Of a stretch of 26,262 nucleotides of DNA, positions 1 through 7,815 are shown piece by piece. The translations under genes were made by a program, and so were the position numbers. Numbering within the stretch: the stretch's first letter is position 1; each line of letters begins with the position of its first letter. Source of the DNA: Bacillota bacterium (GTDB lineage Bacteria > Bacillota > Clostridia > TANB77 > CAG-465); the NCBI GenBank assembly GCA_023410645.1, contig JAEYPQ010000009.1:1-26262 (forward strand). Direction: 5' to 3'. Below the pieces are notes generated by a model. It was not told the origin of the DNA. It searched no databases and saw nothing but the letters and a program-made list of their open reading frames with translations.

Positions 1-2
1 TT

Positions 3-878
3 GAGCAAACAATATTAATTAATTTTATACAAGGAACTTCGACAAGTGTTACAAGTGGATATATAATGCATCCAGCATTTACATTTGGAAGTACACAACT
101 AACAGGAATATGGGTAGCAAAATTTGAAGCGACAGCAAGAGAAGGAGTAGGAAATTCAACAAGTGCAGATAATGTAACAACAAAAAATGTAAAAATAGTA
201 TCAGGAGTACAATCATGGAGAAATATACGAATAGGAAATATATTTGATGTATGTAGAAAGATGGAAAATGACAATACTTACGGATGGGGAACAAATGGAA
301 TTGGAATAGATACTCACTTAATGAAAAATGTAGAATGGGGAGCAATAGCGTACATATCAAGTAGTTTATATGGTAAAACTGGTGAAGTAACAATAAATGA
401 GGATAGTAATTATTATACCGGAGGAGGAATTGGAACATCTTATACAAGTAATGTAGAACAAAGTACAACAGGAAATATATATGGAGTATATGATATGAGT
501 GGCGGGTCAGATGAGATCACAGCTGCATATATAAATAATGGAAGTATTTATTTAGAAGGAGAATCATTAACAGAAGCTGGACTTGATGAAAAATATAGAA
601 ATGTATATGTCAAAGGTGCAAATGATGATAATGTAACAAACTATTTTGCTAATTCAAATAAAGTAGGAGATGCAATTTACGAAACATCTTCCAATGATGA
701 GGGTGCATGGTATGGGGATTGGTCATATATGCCAAATAATATTATGCCATTCTTTAGACGTGGTGGTTATAATACTTTTGGAACAAGTTCGGGAGTTTTT
801 AATTTTGGTGCAACTTTTGGTACTCCTCAAGGTAATGTTAGTTTCCGTCCAATATTGAATATTGGAAACGGACTATAA
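3..878 (+). CDS. C-terminal part of SUMF1/C-type-lectin-like surface protein (5' end outside window)
   Basis: The reading frame is open to the left edge, so the ATG at 66 is an internal Met. The residues before it (EQTILINFIQGTS) align with those at the same place in the complete paralogue at 11901-13700 (EKIEIKFLNGTS). Shared motifs in order are HPAF.FG, GIWVAKFEA, SWRNI, MKNVEWGAIAY, TGNIYGVYDMSGGS, RRGG and SFRPIL. These mark the formylglycine-generating-enzyme/C-type-lectin fold family, used in bacteria as surface or ligand-binding domains. The position after GGS that is Trp in the paralogue is Asp here. The last 40 or so codons switch from A-ending to T-ending codons. By analogy with the paralogue, the missing N-terminus probably carries a prepilin-like anchor; that is inference. 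A terminator follows. Confidence 0.85.
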   Translation, partial: EQTILINFIQGTSTSVTSGYIMHPAFTFGSTQLTGIWVAKFEATAREGVGNSTSADNVTTKNVKIVSGVQSWRNIRIGNIFDVCRKMENDNTYGWGTNGIGIDTHLMKNVEWGAIAYISSSLYGKTGEVTINEDSNYYTGGGIGTSYTSNVEQSTTGNIYGVYDMSGGSDEITAAYINNGSIYLEGESLTEAGLDEKYRNVYVKGANDDNVTNYFANSNKVGDAIYETSSNDEGAWYGDWSYMPNNIMPFFRRGGYNTFGTSSGVFNFGATFGTPQGNVSFRPILNIGNGL

Positions 879-1001
879 AGATTAAGTTGATATGATAATA
901 ATTAATATTAATTAAATATAATTAGAAGAATGCTTATTACCGTACAATTTTAGTAAAGTCTTGGAGAGAGTAAATTAGAAAAACTCAATCTAGTATATAA
1001 T

Positions 1002-1050
1002 AAAATCCTTAAAAATGTTAAGAAAAATAACTTTTTTAAGGATTTTTTTT
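1002..1050 (+). terminator. Rho-independent terminator after the 3-878 gene
   Basis: A 14-bp A/T-rich stem (AAAATCCTTAAAAA pairing with TTTTTAAGGATTTT) encloses a loop of about 17 nt and runs into eight T residues at 1043-1050. It lies about 125 nt after the stop codon. Confidence 0.8.
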
Positions 1051-1349
1051 AAAAGTATATGATAAAAGCCGATATTTTAGAAGCAATTTGAAATTATGTA
1101 AAATTAAATTTTATAGAGCAAAAAAATCATCTTTTAAAATTTTAATAATATCAGTAGTTGCAATAGATTCAGTATTTACTAAATCTAGAATAATACTAAG
1201 TAAAATATTAAGATGACTTTTTGATATTATTAAAAAACATTAAAAAAATTGCTGTATAAAAAATGTTTAGGAATTTGGATGAATAATTTTGAAACATAAC
1301 CTTAATATATTTTATTTACTTCTTTAATATCTAAATTGTATTAGATATG
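1051..1349. other. Intergenic stretch with no supported gene
   Basis: About 300 nt between the terminator and the promoter of the ABC transporter operon. I see no ORF with a start and ribosome site on either strand. A short open stretch on the minus strand (1111-1239) lacks a start codon and is not called. Confidence 0.6.
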
Positions 1350-1378
1350 TTGAAAAAAATCAAATTTTAATATATAAT
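1350..1378 (+). promoter_or_regulatory. Sigma-A-type promoter of the ABC exporter operon
   Basis: TTGAAA at 1350-1355, a 17-nt spacer, then a perfect TATAAT at 1373-1378. Transcription should begin near 1384-1386, almost on the ribosome site GAGGAT (1385-1390). The leader would be only about 13 nt, which rules out the upstream in-frame TTG at 1383 as start codon. Confidence 0.8.
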
Positions 1379-1397
1379 TATTTTGAGGATAATAACT

Positions 1398-3152
1398 ATG
1401 AGGGAGATTATAAAAAATACTATTAATGAAAATAAATATAAGTTAATTATATTTATTTTATTTGTCGCTATAAATATGTACATGTTAACTATACCAGCTA
1501 AAATAATTGGAGATATTGTTGATTTAATGTACAATATAGATCTGAATAAATCACAAATAATTTTAAATGTTTGTTATTTACTTGGAATAACTATTTTAAT
1601 GCTTTTTGTAAGACTAATATGGAAATATTTTGAAACAATACTTCCTAGATCATTTGAAAAAAATATGAGAAATGAATTATTTTCTCATGTATTAAGAATA
1701 AAAGTACCTGAAATTCAAAACAGAAAAAATGGCGAAATAATGTCTTACTTTGTTAAAGATATAAATGATATAAGAAAATCAATCGGAAGAGGTTTGTCAT
1801 TTGGATCTAGAATATTTTTTACTGTTTTATTTACATTAATTTCAATGATAGAAGGTGTTGATTTAAGACTTACAATAATAGCAATTTTACCACTTGTATT
1901 TGCTACATTTTTTATCGTAATAATAAGAAAAAAAATTGATTCAACTTATTCTAATTCACAAAAAAGTTTTACAAGATTTTCTGAATATATACAAGAAAGC
2001 ACTGATTCAATAAGAACAACTAAAGCATATTATGGTGAAAAAGCACAAATTTCAAAATTTGAAAAATTAAATCAAACTGTTAGGACAGATAATTTTAAAT
2101 TATCTCTTTATTTTTCACTTCTTTCATTTTGTGTGAATATATGTTTTGGACTTAGTTTTGGACTTACAATACTTTTTGGCACAAATATGATCTTAAATGG
2201 GACTATTACAGTTGGTAAATTTATTGAATTTAATACTTATATACTTCTATTTGCAAATCCAGTTGATTGGTTACCAAGACTTATATCCACTGTTAGAACT
2301 GGAAAGCTTGCATATGATAGACTTTCAAAAGTATTTAATATAGAAGTAGAACATATAAAGCTTGAAGATAATAAGCCTGTAAATAAAAATGGAATTTTAA
2401 GTGGTGATATTGTAATTAACAACTTAAGTTTTAGTTATCCTGGTTATATTGAAACTGTATTAAATAATATAAATATAAATATTAAAAAAGGTGAAACCCT
2501 TGGAATTATCGGTAAAATCGGGAGTGGGAAATCTACACTTATGAATTTACTTGTAAAATTATATCATGTACAAGATGGAAGTATTTACATTAATGGAATT
2601 GATATAAATGATATTCCAATTCAAATATTAAGAGAAAATATATGTTACATTACTCAAGATAATTTTCTATTTTCTTCAACAATAAAAGAAAATATTAATT
2701 TATTTAGAGATGATTATGATGATAAAGAAATAGAAGAAAGTATTAAGGATTCAATTATTTATGATGAAGTAATGAAATTACCTGATAACATTAATACTAT
2801 AATAGGAGAAAGAGGCATAGATTTATCTGGTGGTCAAAAACAAAGAGTTACTATATCAAGAGCTTTTTTAAATAAAAGTGATATTATAATTTTTGATGAT
2901 ACTTTCTCAGCACTAGATAATAAGACTGAACAAAAGTTATTAAAGAATATAAGAAAATTAGTTAAAGGTAAAACTTGCATAATAGTTTCAAATAGAATTT
3001 CTGATATAAAGCATGCAGATAAGATTATAGTTTTAGAAAATGGAAATATTGTTGAAACCGGAACACATGAAGAGTTAATAAATAATAAAAATCTATATTA
3101 TGGCTTTTATAAAGATCAAGCGATAAATGTAGATGAAAATTTCTTAAGTTAA
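1398..3152 (+). CDS. ABC exporter half-transporter, subunit with degenerate ATP site
   Basis: A 584-aa half-transporter: an N-terminal six-helix membrane domain (about residues 1-310) and a C-terminal ATPase. The ATPase shows Walker A GKIGSGKST (372-380), canonical signature LSGGQ (476-480) and Walker B IIIFDD. The residue that normally serves as catalytic Glu is Asp (D501), and the switch His is Asn (N532, VSNRIS). This is the pattern of the non-hydrolysing partner of heterodimeric exporters such as TM287/288 or BmrC/BmrD. ATG 1398 is chosen over TTG 1383 because GAGGAT lies 7 nt upstream and the promoter leaves no room for the earlier start. The stop overlaps the start region of the partner gene. 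The substrate (drug, peptide or lipid) cannot be read from the sequence. Confidence 0.93.
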   Translation: MREIIKNTINENKYKLIIFILFVAINMYMLTIPAKIIGDIVDLMYNIDLNKSQIILNVCYLLGITILMLFVRLIWKYFETILPRSFEKNMRNELFSHVLRIKVPEIQNRKNGEIMSYFVKDINDIRKSIGRGLSFGSRIFFTVLFTLISMIEGVDLRLTIIAILPLVFATFFIVIIRKKIDSTYSNSQKSFTRFSEYIQESTDSIRTTKAYYGEKAQISKFEKLNQTVRTDNFKLSLYFSLLSFCVNICFGLSFGLTILFGTNMILNGTITVGKFIEFNTYILLFANPVDWLPRLISTVRTGKLAYDRLSKVFNIEVEHIKLEDNKPVNKNGILSGDIVINNLSFSYPGYIETVLNNININIKKGETLGIIGKIGSGKSTLMNLLVKLYHVQDGSIYINGIDINDIPIQILRENICYITQDNFLFSSTIKENINLFRDDYDDKEIEESIKDSIIYDEVMKLPDNINTIIGERGIDLSGGQKQRVTISRAFLNKSDIIIFDDTFSALDNKTEQKLLKNIRKLVKGKTCIIVSNRISDIKHADKIIVLENGNIVETGTHEELINNKNLYYGFYKDQAINVDENFLS

Positions 3153-3163
3153 TGAGGGAAAAA

Positions 3164-4909
3164 ATGAAAAATAAAATGTTTAATAGGATATATGAAATGG
3201 CTAAACCGCACATAAAGAAAATTATACTAGTTATAATTGTTTCTTTTATAATAACTGGTCTAGAACTCTTAAATCCATATTTAATAAAAGTTATTATTGA
3301 TGATTATTTAAGTTTAGGTATACATGAAAAAGCTGGAATAACTATATCAATGATTGCATTTTTATATATTGCAGTGGTTATAATATCAAATTCACTTACT
3401 TTTCTTACCACATACATAACTGAATTTGTTGGAGAAAAGATAGTATTTGATATACGAAATAGGTTGTTCAGATTTATAGAAAATGCAAGTGTATCATTTC
3501 ATGATAAAACATCTAGTGGTAAATTATTTGTAAGACTAACAAGTGATACAGAAGATATTTCGGCATTATTTAAAGATGTAATAACAAGTACTATAAAAGA
3601 TATTATAATGATAATTGCAATAATTTTTATAATGTTATTTTTAAATGTAAAACTTAGTTTAATTGTATTATCACTAGTACCTGTTATAGCACTAGTATCA
3701 TATTATATAACTACTAAATTAAATAACGCATATACATATTCAAAATCGATACGTACAAAATTGAATACATTCATAGCAGAATCAATATATGGAATAAAGC
3801 TTATTAAAATATTTAATAGACAAAAAGAAAAGGAAACAGCATTTAAAAAAATTTCTCAAAGCTTTTATAATTCCAGAAAAATAACAAGTGTATATGAAGC
3901 TTTACTTCCTGGTATAATGATAATAATAGAAAATTTAGCTATTAGTATGATTGTTTTTGTATGTACAAAAAAACTATTTAATGTAGAGCTAGAAATTGGT
4001 GTAATATACATATTTATTACCTATATTAAAAATATTTTTGCTCCTATTAATAGGATAGTTGATAATGTTGAAGTATTACAAGATTCTATTGTATCAATTA
4101 ATAAAATATATGAAATATTAGATAAAGAAGAATACCTAGAAAATTTAGATAATGGAAAATATATTACTAACTTAAAAGGTAAAATAGAGTTTAGAAATGT
4201 ATGGTTTTCATATGATAAGAAAAATTATGTTTTAAAAGATGTAAGTTTTGTTATTAATCCTAAAGAAAGTATTGCACTTGTTGGTAAGACTGGTAGTGGA
4301 AAAACAACAATTACAAATCTTATAAATAGATTTTATGAAATAGACAAAGGTGAAATTCTAATTGATGGAGTAAATATAAAAGATATTAATTTAACTAGTT
4401 TAAGAAAAAATATTGGTATTATTTTGCAAGATCCATTTATTTTTGCAAGAAGTGTAAAAGATAATATAAAAATGAATTCAGAAATATCTGATAAAATAAT
4501 TGAAAGTTCTGTTAAATTATCATCAGCTGATTCATTTATTAGTAAATATTCAGATAATCTGGATCATCTTCTAACAGAAAGGGGAGAATCACTTTCTATT
4601 GGTCAAAAACAACTTATTGCTTTTGCAAGGATATTTTCACATAATCCATCAATATTTATACTTGATGAAGCAACAGCTAATATAGATACAAATACTGAAA
4701 AATTAATACAAAAATCTGTAGATATAATATCAGAAGAAAAAACATCAATTTTTATTGCACATAGATTATCAACAATTGTAAATGTTGATAAAATATTTGT
4801 ACTAGATAATGGGAAAATAATTGAAACAGGAAATCATAAAGAATTATTAAAAAAAGGTGGATATTATAGTAATTTATATAATTCATATTATAATAGTTTA
4901 TCTAATTAA
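3164..4909 (+). CDS. ABC exporter half-transporter, catalytic partner subunit
   Basis: A 581-aa partner of the preceding gene with the same layout, membrane domain then ATPase. Walker A is GKTGSGKTT (374-382), Walker B ends in Asp-Glu (D501, E502) and the switch His is present (H533). Its signature is the altered LSIGQ (477-481). The partner supplies the canonical LSGGQ, so the pair would form one full hydrolytic site (this Walker A/B with the partner's signature) and one degenerate site. An in-frame ATG at 3152 overlaps the upstream stop (TAATG), but only the ATG at 3164 has a ribosome site (GAGGG, 5 nt spacing). Translational coupling is likely. The perfect hairpin at 4914-4950 ends the operon. 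Confidence 0.93.
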   Translation: MKNKMFNRIYEMAKPHIKKIILVIIVSFIITGLELLNPYLIKVIIDDYLSLGIHEKAGITISMIAFLYIAVVIISNSLTFLTTYITEFVGEKIVFDIRNRLFRFIENASVSFHDKTSSGKLFVRLTSDTEDISALFKDVITSTIKDIIMIIAIIFIMLFLNVKLSLIVLSLVPVIALVSYYITTKLNNAYTYSKSIRTKLNTFIAESIYGIKLIKIFNRQKEKETAFKKISQSFYNSRKITSVYEALLPGIMIIIENLAISMIVFVCTKKLFNVELEIGVIYIFITYIKNIFAPINRIVDNVEVLQDSIVSINKIYEILDKEEYLENLDNGKYITNLKGKIEFRNVWFSYDKKNYVLKDVSFVINPKESIALVGKTGSGKTTITNLINRFYEIDKGEILIDGVNIKDINLTSLRKNIGIILQDPFIFARSVKDNIKMNSEISDKIIESSVKLSSADSFISKYSDNLDHLLTERGESLSIGQKQLIAFARIFSHNPSIFILDEATANIDTNTEKLIQKSVDIISEEKTSIFIAHRLSTIVNVDKIFVLDNGKIIETGNHKELLKKGGYYSNLYNSYYNSLSN

Positions 4910-4913
4910 AATT

Positions 4914-4950
4914 AAATGCACCCAAAATTAAAACTTATTTGGGTGCATTT
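4914..4950. terminator. Bidirectional terminator between convergent genes
   Basis: A perfect 13-bp stem (AAATGCACCCAAA with TTTGGGTGCATTT) has an 11-nt loop. It is flanked by A residues on the left and T residues on the right, so it can act on both strands: after the ABC operon (plus) and after the hypothetical gene at 4954-5373 (minus). Confidence 0.88.
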
Positions 4951-4953
4951 ATA

Positions 4954-5373
4954 TTATCCTACTTTTCTTTGATTTTTATGATTTTTTTTATTCTTTTGGT
5001 GTTTAGAGATTCTTCTATTTCTAGATAAAATTTGCCTTAAATTGCTTTGAGCAATGCTGATTGGAGTACGATAACGACTTAAGACTTCTCCGTCTTTCTC
5101 AAAGTTTAATTTTTCAAGAATCATAGTCTCATTATTTTTATTGATTTTCTCAATTCGATAAATATTTGTAGAAAATTCAGTTACCTCTACAATTATATCT
5201 CCTTCTCTTATTATTATTAATCTTTTCCGCACACCTTTTTCAATATTTGTAAAAGTTGGCTTTTTGATTTCAAATTGTCTGTCTAGCACTAATATGGATT
5301 CATTAAAACTATTAACTCCATCCCAAATTGAAGGGATGCCATTTTTTGTAAAGGTTATTTCTTTTTTTATCAT
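4954..5373 (-). CDS. Small hypothetical protein with basic C-terminal tail
   Basis: A 139-aa protein I do not recognise. It has a perfect-spacing promoter (5429-5457), a strong ribosome site (GGAGAGG just before the ATG at 5373) and a terminator, so it looks like a real, well-expressed single gene. The first 110 residues are soluble and predicted mainly beta (alternating stretches such as LIIIREGDIIVEV), without cysteines or membrane segments. The final 25 or so residues are very rich in Lys, Arg, Asn and His (KHQKNKKNHKNQRK), as seen in proteins that touch nucleic acid or ribosomes. It is convergent with the ABC operon and divergent from the ylxM operon. Any function would be a guess. Confidence 0.75.
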   Translation of the reverse strand: MIKKEITFTKNGIPSIWDGVNSFNESILVLDRQFEIKKPTFTNIEKGVRKRLIIIREGDIIVEVTEFSTNIYRIEKINKNNETMILEKLNFEKDGEVLSRYRTPISIAQSNLRQILSRNRRISKHQKNKKNHKNQRKVG

Positions 5374-5428
5374 ATAATCCTCTCCTTAGTTTTAATTATT
5401 ATCTATAAGTTACTATTAATATGTATTT

Positions 5429-5457
5429 AGTATATCAAATTTCACATAATGTGTCAA
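5429..5457 (-). promoter_or_regulatory. Promoter of the 4954-5373 gene
   Basis: On the minus strand, a perfect TTGACA (complement of 5452-5457), a 17-nt spacer and TATACT (complement of 5429-5434). It lies about 55 nt upstream of the ATG. Confidence 0.82.
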
Positions 5458-5558
5458 TAAAAAAATAATATATCAACATAAATTTTACATAATGAAAAAT
5501 ATATGATGGCTATTAGATTAAAATTTTATAACATATTGCTTAAAAATCAATAAAGTTA

Positions 5559-5587
5559 TTGACAAACCAATAATACTATTGTATAAT
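5559..5587 (+). promoter_or_regulatory. Consensus promoter of the ylxM-ffh operon
   Basis: Perfect TTGACA (5559-5564), exactly 17 nt, perfect TATAAT (5582-5587). This is the strongest promoter match in the window and fits a high-expression translation/SRP operon. The -10 element overlaps the left arm of the inverted repeat at 5586-5617. Confidence 0.9.
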
Positions 5588-5617
5588 ACATGTAAAGCAA
5601 AATTACTTTACATGTAT
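5586..5617 (+). promoter_or_regulatory. Inverted repeat at the transcription start of ylxM-ffh
   Basis: Two perfect 12-nt arms, ATACATGTAAAG (5586-5597) and CTTTACATGTAT (5606-5617), are separated by 8 nt. Each arm contains the self-complementary octamer TACATGTA (5587-5594 and 5609-5616), with centres 22 bp apart, about two helical turns. It could be a double operator for a dimeric repressor overlapping the -10 box and start point, or a hairpin at the 5' end of the mRNA just before the ribosome site. Confidence 0.65.
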
Positions 5618-5630
5618 TTGAAGGTGAATT

Positions 5631-5954
5631 ATGGAAGAAAATCTTAAAATCACAATGCTTTATGATATATATGGTAAATTACTTACAAAAAAACAACAAG
5701 ATATTTTTGAGGAGTATTATCTTTTTAATTTATCTTTAAGAGAGATAGCAGATAACAAAAAAATATCATATCAGGCTGTAAGAGATAGCATAAAAGTTAG
5801 TGAGAAAATGCTTAATGATTTTGATAATAAACTTGGTATTTATTCATTAAAAACTAACATTACTGAAATAATTAAAATAATAAATACAAGTGAAGACTTA
5901 AATCTAGAAAGAGATAATGTAATAAAACTTTTGAAAAATGAGGATGATATATAA
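5631..5954 (+). CDS. ylxM: YlxM family helix-turn-helix protein
   Basis: A 107-aa member of the YlxM/p13 (UPF0122) family, which is almost always encoded directly before ffh. The N-terminal 70 residues match the sigma-70 region-4-like helix-turn-helix (LTKKQQDIFEEYY, LSLREIADNKKISYQAVRDSI). The rest is an acidic helical tail. The family is thought to act with the signal recognition particle pathway, but its exact role is unsettled. The ribosome site is GAAGG, 6 nt before the ATG. The stop codon overlaps the ffh start (TAATG at 5952-5956), which implies coupled translation. As a DNA-binding-like protein at the head of its own operon it could be autoregulatory at the adjacent inverted repeat; that is inference. 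Confidence 0.92.
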   Translation: MEENLKITMLYDIYGKLLTKKQQDIFEEYYLFNLSLREIADNKKISYQAVRDSIKVSEKMLNDFDNKLGIYSLKTNITEIIKIINTSEDLNLERDNVIKLLKNEDDI

Positions 5955-7279
5955 TGTTTGAAAATTTATCAGATAAATTACAAGGTATAGTAAAAAAGTT
6001 AAAAGGACAAACAAGAATAACTGAAAAAGAACTTGATTTAATGCTAAGAGAAGTTAAACTTGCTTTACTTGAGGCTGATGTAAACTATAAGGTTGTTAAA
6101 AATTTTATAACAAATATAAAAGAAAAAGCACTTGGTGAATCTGTAATGGATAGTTTAACTCCAGGGCAACAAGTTGTTAAAATTGTAAAAGATGAACTTA
6201 CAAATTTACTTGGTGATTCTGAATCTAAACTAAATATTTCTTCTAATCCACCGACTGTTATAATGCTTGTAGGTCTTCAAGGTAGTGGTAAGACTACTCT
6301 TTGTGGAAAACTTAGTAACTATCTTAGAAAAAGTGGTAAAAAACCAATGATGATTGCATGTGATGTATATAGACCAGCTGCAATCAAACAATTACAGACT
6401 TTAGGTAGTAGTTTAAATGTAGATGTATATAGTGAAACAGATAATAGCAATGTAGTTGAAATTGCTACAAACGGTATAAAAAGTGCAAAATCAAAATTAT
6501 GTGATGTTGTAATAATCGATACTGCTGGTAGACTTCAAATAGATGAAAAACTAATGGATGAATTAGTTGATTTAAAAAAAGCTGTAAGACCACATGAAAT
6601 AATGTTAGTTGTTGACTCTATGACAGGTCAAGAAGCAGTAAATGTTGCAGAAACATTTAATGAAAAATTAGGTATTGATTCTATAACAATGTCAAAACTT
6701 GATTCAGATTCAAGAGGTGGAGCTGCACTTTCTGTTAAAAGTATAACTAATAAACCAATAAAATTTGCATCAATAGGTGAAAAGTTAAATGATCTAGAAC
6801 CATTTTATCCTGATAGAGTGGCATCAAGAATACTTGGAATGGGTGATGTGTTATCAATAATTGATAAAGCAGAAGCTGCATTTGATGAAAAACAAGCACT
6901 TGATCTTGAAAAGAAAATAAAGAAAAATGATTTTACTTTAGATGATTATTTAGATCAAATGAAAAAAATAAGAAAGATGGGATCTTTTAAGCAAATCCTT
7001 GGTATGCTTCCAGGTATTCCAAAGGAAGTAAGAGAAGCTGAGTTTGATGAAAAACAATTACTTAAAATAGATGCAATAATAACATCAATGACAAAAGAAG
7101 AGAGAAGAAATCCTAAAATCCTTAATGCGACTAGACGTATAAGAATAGCAAAGGGTAGTGGAAATAAAGTTCAAGATATAAACAGATTTATGGAAAGCTT
7201 TGAACAAATGCAAAAAATGATGAAGAAGATGATGAATGGAAAAGGATTACCAGGTGGTATGAAATTTCCTAAAATATAG
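5954..7279 (+). CDS. ffh: Signal recognition particle protein Ffh (SRP54)
   Basis: A 441-aa SRP GTPase that binds 4.5S/6S RNA and signal sequences of nascent membrane proteins and docks on FtsY. The N domain is about residues 1-85. The G domain has G1 GLQGSGKTT (107-115), DTAGR (189-193) and SKLDSDSRGG (247-256). The methionine-rich M domain follows, with GMLPGIP and a Met-rich C-terminus (MMKKMM). Length is normal. The usual TKLDGDARGG block reads SKLDSDSRGG here, a mild variation that keeps the Lys-Leu-Asp and Arg-Gly-Gly residues. It overlaps ylxM by one base. Confidence 0.97.
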   Translation: MFENLSDKLQGIVKKLKGQTRITEKELDLMLREVKLALLEADVNYKVVKNFITNIKEKALGESVMDSLTPGQQVVKIVKDELTNLLGDSESKLNISSNPPTVIMLVGLQGSGKTTLCGKLSNYLRKSGKKPMMIACDVYRPAAIKQLQTLGSSLNVDVYSETDNSNVVEIATNGIKSAKSKLCDVVIIDTAGRLQIDEKLMDELVDLKKAVRPHEIMLVVDSMTGQEAVNVAETFNEKLGIDSITMSKLDSDSRGGAALSVKSITNKPIKFASIGEKLNDLEPFYPDRVASRILGMGDVLSIIDKAEAAFDEKQALDLEKKIKKNDFTLDDYLDQMKKIRKMGSFKQILGMLPGIPKEVREAEFDEKQLLKIDAIITSMTKEERRNPKILNATRRIRIAKGSGNKVQDINRFMESFEQMQKMMKKMMNGKGLPGGMKFPKI

Positions 7280-7317
7280 ATAAAATAAACATATATCACT
7301 GTAAGGAGGTGACTTAA

Positions 7318-7560
7318 ATGGTTAAAATAAGATTAAGAAGAGATGGTGCTAAAAAAAGTCCATATTACACAATAGTTGTTGCAGATTCTAGATATCCATC
7401 AGATGGAAGATTCATTGAGAAAGTAGGTACATACAATCCAATGGTTGAACCAGTAGAACTTATCATTGATACTGAAAAAGTTCAAGAGTGGATAAAAAAA
7501 GGTGCAAAACCTACTGATACAGTGGTAGCACTTATAAAAAAAGCTGAAGCTAAGTCATAA
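7318..7560 (+). CDS. rpsP: 30S ribosomal protein S16
   Basis: An 80-aa protein with the S16 signature (MVKIRLRRDGAKKSPYYTIV, then ADSRYPSDGRFIEKVGTYNP). It is a small-subunit assembly protein binding 16S rRNA. A strong ribosome site (AAGGAGGTG) precedes the ATG. It sits in the classic ffh-rpsP-khpA-rimM-trmD-rplS order. Confidence 0.97.
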   Translation: MVKIRLRRDGAKKSPYYTIVVADSRYPSDGRFIEKVGTYNPMVEPVELIIDTEKVQEWIKKGAKPTDTVVALIKKAEAKS

Positions 7561-7572
7561 GGAGGATGAATT

Positions 7573-7812
7573 ATGTATAAAAATTTATTAGAATACATTG
7601 TTAAAAATCTTGTAAGTCAACCAGATGTTGTTGAAGTAGAAGAAGTAGAACAAGACTCTAAATTAGTACTAAAGCTTAAAGTAGCTAAAGAGGATATGGG
7701 TAGAATAATTGGAAAAGAAGGTAGAATAATACGTTCTATAAGAGAAATTATTTATGCATATTCAATTAAAAACTCACAAAAAGTTTTTGTTGAGGTTGAG
7801 GAGATTAAGTAA
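7573..7812 (+). CDS. khpA: KH-domain RNA-binding protein KhpA (YlqC)
   Basis: A 79-aa single type-II KH domain with the RNA-binding loop GKEG (47-50) inside GRIIGKEGRIIRSIREII. KhpA normally dimerises or pairs with KhpB (Jag/EloR) to bind RNAs involved in cell division and elongation. Its position between rpsP and rimM is the usual one in Firmicutes. The ribosome site AAGGAGG lies within 12 nt of the rpsP stop. Confidence 0.95.
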   Translation: MYKNLLEYIVKNLVSQPDVVEVEEVEQDSKLVLKLKVAKEDMGRIIGKEGRIIRSIREIIYAYSIKNSQKVFVEVEEIK

Positions 7813-7815
7813 TTT

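Noticed and set aside
66..68. ATG at 66 as a true start of the first gene
   Set aside because: No ribosome site precedes it, the frame stays open to the window edge, and the upstream codons align with the paralogue at 11901-13700.
1111..1239. About 42 open codons on the minus strand with protein-like composition (ending ILKDDFFAL)
   Set aside because: Bounded by a stop on the upstream side, no start codon or ribosome site, no recognisable family. An open stretch of this length can arise by chance in AT-rich DNA; at most a gene remnant.
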